A stretch of 64,000 nucleotides of DNA. It comes from an uncultured Flavobacteriales bacterium. GTDB taxonomy: Bacteria; Bacteroidota; Bacteroidia; Flavobacteriales_E; Vicingaceae. Made by a program: the position numbers and the translations under genes. Positions 61,068 to 64,000 of the stretch are shown here, piece by piece; the first letter of the stretch is position 1; every line of letters begins with the position of its first letter. Below the pieces are notes generated by a model. That model was not told the origin of the DNA and did no database searches. It was given only the letters and a program-made list of their open reading frames with translations. The stretch is taken from contig CAJWVX010000002.1 of NCBI GenBank assembly GCA_913048175.1, positions 1-64,000 on the forward strand, written 5' to 3'.

Positions 61068-63398
61068 ATGTCTAATTATAGGCTGCTATTTGTTTTGGTA
61101 TTGTTTCTAAGCTTTTACAATTGTTTTGCACAAAACGAGGCTTGTAATTATTCTTTATCAGGAAAAGTTATTGATGAACACGATAAATCTCCTTTATTAT
61201 TTGCTACGGTTTATATTAAAGAGTTAGAGCGTGGTTCTGTATCTGATGATAAAGGAAATTATATAATTAATAATTTGTGTAGAGGAGATTACACAATAGT
61301 TGTAAGCCATTTAGGATGTGATCCGATTACAGAAACAATAACAATAACAAAAAGTAAAAAGCATAATTTTTATCCCGAACACCATACTGAAGAATTGAAA
61401 GAATTTATTCTTAAGGAGGATGGGTATCAGGAAGAAAAAACTGTTGCAAGAAAAGAATTATCTGTAAAAGAATTAAACCAATCAAGAGGGAAATCTCTTG
61501 GTGAGAGTTTAAAGAAAATTACAGGAGTTAATTCATTAAGTACTGGCAGTAGTATTTCTAAGCCTGTAATACATGGTATGCATAGCGATAGAGTTCTTGT
61601 TCTAAATAATGGAATAAGACAAGAAGGGCAACAATGGGGCAGTGAACATGCTCCTGAAATAGATCCTTACATTGCTAATAAGCTAAGTGTAATAAAAGGG
61701 GCTGAAGGTATTCGTTACGGGGCTAATGCAATTGCTGGAGTAGTATTGGTTGAAGCAAAAGCATTAAGAGATTCTTCAGGAATGAATGGAGAGTTTAATT
61801 TAGCTGGAGCTACTAACGGTAAATTAGGTGTTTCTTCAGCTATGTTAGATGGTAATATTGGTAAATTAAAAGGCATTAGTTGGAGGTTGCAAGGAACTCT
61901 TAAAAGATCTGGAAATGTAAATACCCCTGATTATTATATGAAAAATACAGGATTAAAGGAGTACAACTTTTCTTGGGCATTAGGTTTTAATAAAAAGAAA
62001 TTTGGTATAGAAACTTTTTATAGTCAGTTCAATACAGATGTAGGTATTTTCTCATCTGCTCATATTGGCAATCTAACAGATTTACAAAGAGCAATAGATG
62101 CTGATGAACCTCTAGAATCTGCTGATTTTACATATGAAATTAATAGACCTTTTCAGCATATTGAGCATGAGTTATTTAAAGTTAAAGCATATTTGGCTAC
62201 AGGTAAGGTTGGTAAGTTAAACTTTGTGTATGCTCGGCAGTATAATCTAAGGCAAGAGTTTGATAAGCATTTATCAAGGAATGATAGCATCGCAGCTTTA
62301 GATTTGCCAGAACTTCAGTTTGAAATAACTACGCATATCGGAGAATTAATATGGAAACAAAATAGAAACAAATCCTTTAATTCTCAAGTAGGAATTTCAA
62401 TAATAAATCAAGCCAATACAATTGAAGGTCGTGATTTTATTCCTGCTTTTGTTAAGTATGGTACTGGAGCTTTTTTTATTGAAAAATGGAGAAGTAAGAA
62501 TTTTAAGTTGGAAATAGAAGCAGGTATTCGTTACGATTATATTTATCAAGAAGTTTATAAATGGAATAGTAGTCAACGAGTTTATAAGTTCTATGAGTAC
62601 ACTTATAATAATGTTTCTGGTAGTTTAGGAACAACTTATAAACCAACAGATAAATTGACTGCAAGGGTTAATTTTGGTATGGCTTGGAGGCCACCTAATG
62701 TTAGCGAATTGTTTAGTGAGGGATTACACCATGGCTCTGCTTCGGTTGAATATGGGGATACCAATTTGATTGCTGAAAAAGCATATAATTCTATTTTAGG
62801 AATTGATTATGTAAATAAGAAGTTTCTTGTTCAGGTAGAAGGATATTATAATCAAATAGATAATTATATTTATTTAAAACCATCCTTGCCAGCAACATTA
62901 ACTATTAAAGGAGCCTTTCCAACTTTTAATTATACTCAGGTAGATGCTATTTTAACTGGTTTTGATTTAAAAACGACTTATCAATTTATTAAACCTTTAT
63001 CTTGGATAGGTAAAAGTTCATTCTTATGGGCTTATAACCAAACTGAAAAGGAATTTTTGATTGGTATGCCAGCTAATAGGTTTTCTAATGGGTTAGAATA
63101 TAAGTTGCAAAACTTTAAGAAGCTATATGATATTTATATCGAAGCAGGTATAGAAACTGTTTTAGAGCAACTAAATGTGCCTGATAATAGTGATTATTTA
63201 GCACCTCCTAAATCATATAACTTATTCAGTTTTGGTGCCGGTTTTACCATTCCAACTTATAAAGAACAAAAACTAATAGTGAACTTTGAAATAAATAATT
63301 TATTAAATACAGTATATCGAGATTACTTAAATAGATTTCGATATTACGCAGATGAAATGGGTAGAAACTACTCAGTAAAATTAAAATTAACTTTTTAG
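61068..63398 (+). CDS. TonB-dependent receptor, ZnuD-like, with CarboxypepD_reg domain
   Basis: Outer-membrane receptor of 776 aa. A signal peptide (about 1-21) is followed by a carboxypeptidase-regulatory-like domain (about 27-100; GKVIDEHDKSPLLFATVYI), a plug (about 120-235; GESLKKITGVNSLSTGS, IRQEGQQWGSEHAPEIDPY, GAEGIRYGANAIAGVV) and a 22-strand barrel with C-terminal strand GRNYSVKLKLTF. The EGQQWG-EH-PEID segment is found in ZnuD-type zinc receptors. Metal specificity is inferred from this and from the adjacent His-rich protein; a His-rich loop is not obvious, so other ligands remain possible. Confidence 0.85.
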   Translation: MSNYRLLFVLVLFLSFYNCFAQNEACNYSLSGKVIDEHDKSPLLFATVYIKELERGSVSDDKGNYIINNLCRGDYTIVVSHLGCDPITETITITKSKKHNFYPEHHTEELKEFILKEDGYQEEKTVARKELSVKELNQSRGKSLGESLKKITGVNSLSTGSSISKPVIHGMHSDRVLVLNNGIRQEGQQWGSEHAPEIDPYIANKLSVIKGAEGIRYGANAIAGVVLVEAKALRDSSGMNGEFNLAGATNGKLGVSSAMLDGNIGKLKGISWRLQGTLKRSGNVNTPDYYMKNTGLKEYNFSWALGFNKKKFGIETFYSQFNTDVGIFSSAHIGNLTDLQRAIDADEPLESADFTYEINRPFQHIEHELFKVKAYLATGKVGKLNFVYARQYNLRQEFDKHLSRNDSIAALDLPELQFEITTHIGELIWKQNRNKSFNSQVGISIINQANTIEGRDFIPAFVKYGTGAFFIEKWRSKNFKLEIEAGIRYDYIYQEVYKWNSSQRVYKFYEYTYNNVSGSLGTTYKPTDKLTARVNFGMAWRPPNVSELFSEGLHHGSASVEYGDTNLIAEKAYNSILGIDYVNKKFLVQVEGYYNQIDNYIYLKPSLPATLTIKGAFPTFNYTQVDAILTGFDLKTTYQFIKPLSWIGKSSFLWAYNQTEKEFLIGMPANRFSNGLEYKLQNFKKLYDIYIEAGIETVLEQLNVPDNSDYLAPPKSYNLFSFGAGFTIPTYKEQKLIVNFEINNLLNTVYRDYLNRFRYYADEMGRNYSVKLKLTF

Positions 63399-63421
63399 AG
63401 ATTAAATTAAAAAAAATAAAA

Positions 63422-63997
63422 ATGAAAACAATTAGAAATTATTCAATAGTAGCAATTGCATTATTAACAGTATTTATGGTTGGGTGTAAAAAAGACGAAG
63501 ATACACCTGCTCCAGCTGCTGGTGTAACTACACCGCCTACTAATGATGAAGAGTTAATAACAAGTGTTATTCTTTCTTTTGTAGATACAGCAGGAGTTCA
63601 ACCATCAGTACAATATGCTTTTAGAGATCCTGATGGAGATGGAGGAAACGCTCCAACTCAACAAGATGTAATATCATTAGTTGCTAACACGTATTACAAT
63701 GCTACAATTCAGATTTTAAATGAAGCAGCTTCACCATCAGAAGATATTACAATAGAAGTTCAGCAAGAAGATGACGAGCATTTGTTTTGTTATTCTATTT
63801 CAAATACAAATGTATCTGTAACAAGAACTGATAGTGATGGAACTTATGAGGTAGGAATCACTACTTTTTGGAGTACTGGTGCTGCTGCAATTGGTAATAC
63901 TACAGTTACTTTAAAGCATCAACCAGGAGTTAAGGATGGGACATGTGCACCCGGTGATACAGATGTTGAAGTGATTTTTGCTACCGAAATTCAGTAA
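63422..63997 (+). CDS. Lipoprotein downstream of TonB receptor
   Basis: Complete 191-aa lipoprotein, with lipobox MVGC near residue 22 and a following Lys/Asp/Pro/Ala linker (KKDEDTPAPAAG). The mature part is beta-rich and acidic (FRDPDGDGG, EVQQEDDEHLF), and has two cysteines. No enzyme motif; function unknown. It lies 23 bp after the TonB receptor gene and probably belongs to the same unit as a surface or periplasmic partner. Confidence 0.75.
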   Translation: MKTIRNYSIVAIALLTVFMVGCKKDEDTPAPAAGVTTPPTNDEELITSVILSFVDTAGVQPSVQYAFRDPDGDGGNAPTQQDVISLVANTYYNATIQILNEAASPSEDITIEVQQEDDEHLFCYSISNTNVSVTRTDSDGTYEVGITTFWSTGAAAIGNTTVTLKHQPGVKDGTCAPGDTDVEVIFATEIQ

Positions 63998-64000
63998 TAG

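Noticed and set aside
1-64000. Defence island, prophage, tRNA, rRNA or CRISPR
   Set aside because: No nuclease-toxin, integrase, RNA gene or repeat-spacer pattern seen; the genes are mostly core envelope, repair and metabolic functions.

Overview
The window comes from an AT-rich member of the Bacteroidota, most likely a Flavobacteriales-type marine or aquatic bacterium. The evidence is: two secreted proteins ending in type IX secretion (T9SS) type A sorting domains, a GldI-like FKBP lipoprotein, multi-copy S26 signal peptidases of the long Bacteroidota type, FadL and SGNH-lipoprotein pairs, TSP3/SPOR outer-membrane barrels, a CarboxypepD_reg TonB receptor, and TAnnTTTG-like -7 promoter boxes. 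I see no tRNA, rRNA, CRISPR array, phage or intact IS element. Apart from one 680-bp gap holding a decayed IS3-type transposase, the region is densely coding.

Layout. 1-3.1 kb: three tandem signal peptidase I paralogs, of which the middle one has lost both catalytic residues. 3.1-4.8 kb: SirB1-like protein and a nucleoside phosphorylase on the minus strand. 5.0-9.8 kb: SGNH lipoprotein, T9SS cargo, FadL channel, second SGNH lipoprotein. 9.9-10.5 kb: IS3 relic. 10.5-13.8 kb: M61 peptidase, then lpdA (E3). 13.9-26.9 kb: a polysaccharide unit (GT-C-like membrane protein, asnB, GT4, Wza, Wzc tyrosine kinase with a Tyr-Gly tail, rfbC, WecA/MraY-like transferase) running into uvrA and a LOG-family gene. 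27-31.9 kb: three envelope proteins sharing barrels, TSP3 Ca-binding stretches and SPOR-like repeats. 32-38.6 kb, minus strand: rluD, T9SS cargo and PASTA protein, then DUF2490, DUF4956, VTC and a lipoprotein with overlapping ends. 38.7-42 kb: cdd, pdhA, pdhC (two lipoyl domains). 42-54.4 kb: amidase, recG, YggS, DUF1015, serA, serC, a frameshifted barrel, GT2, recR and a sodium:solute symporter. 54.5-60.6 kb: lipoprotein, exported CxxCxGxG protein, nrnA and five consecutive FKBP genes. 60.6-64 kb: His-rich exported protein, ZnuD-like TonB receptor and a lipoprotein.

How the genes work together. pdhA, pdhC and lpdA supply E1-alpha, E2 and E3 of pyruvate dehydrogenase; E1-beta is not in the window. 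serC and serA give two steps of serine synthesis. The asnB-to-wecA unit should start, modify and export an envelope polysaccharide. The FKBPs, amidase, PASTA protein, signal peptidases and barrels are cell-envelope biogenesis functions. The last three genes look like a metal (possibly zinc) uptake unit.

I found no defence island and no obviously new multi-gene machine. The observations most worth following are the catalytically dead signal peptidase between two active paralogs, the three-gene TSP3/SPOR barrel cluster, the five-FKBP array beside nrnA, a beta-barrel gene broken at a homopolymer, and a dispersed hairpin repeat whose two copies show stem covariation. Several ORF-track starts were moved downstream (signal peptidase 3, phosphorylase, pdhA, barrel 29866, lipoprotein 54491, nrnA 56180).
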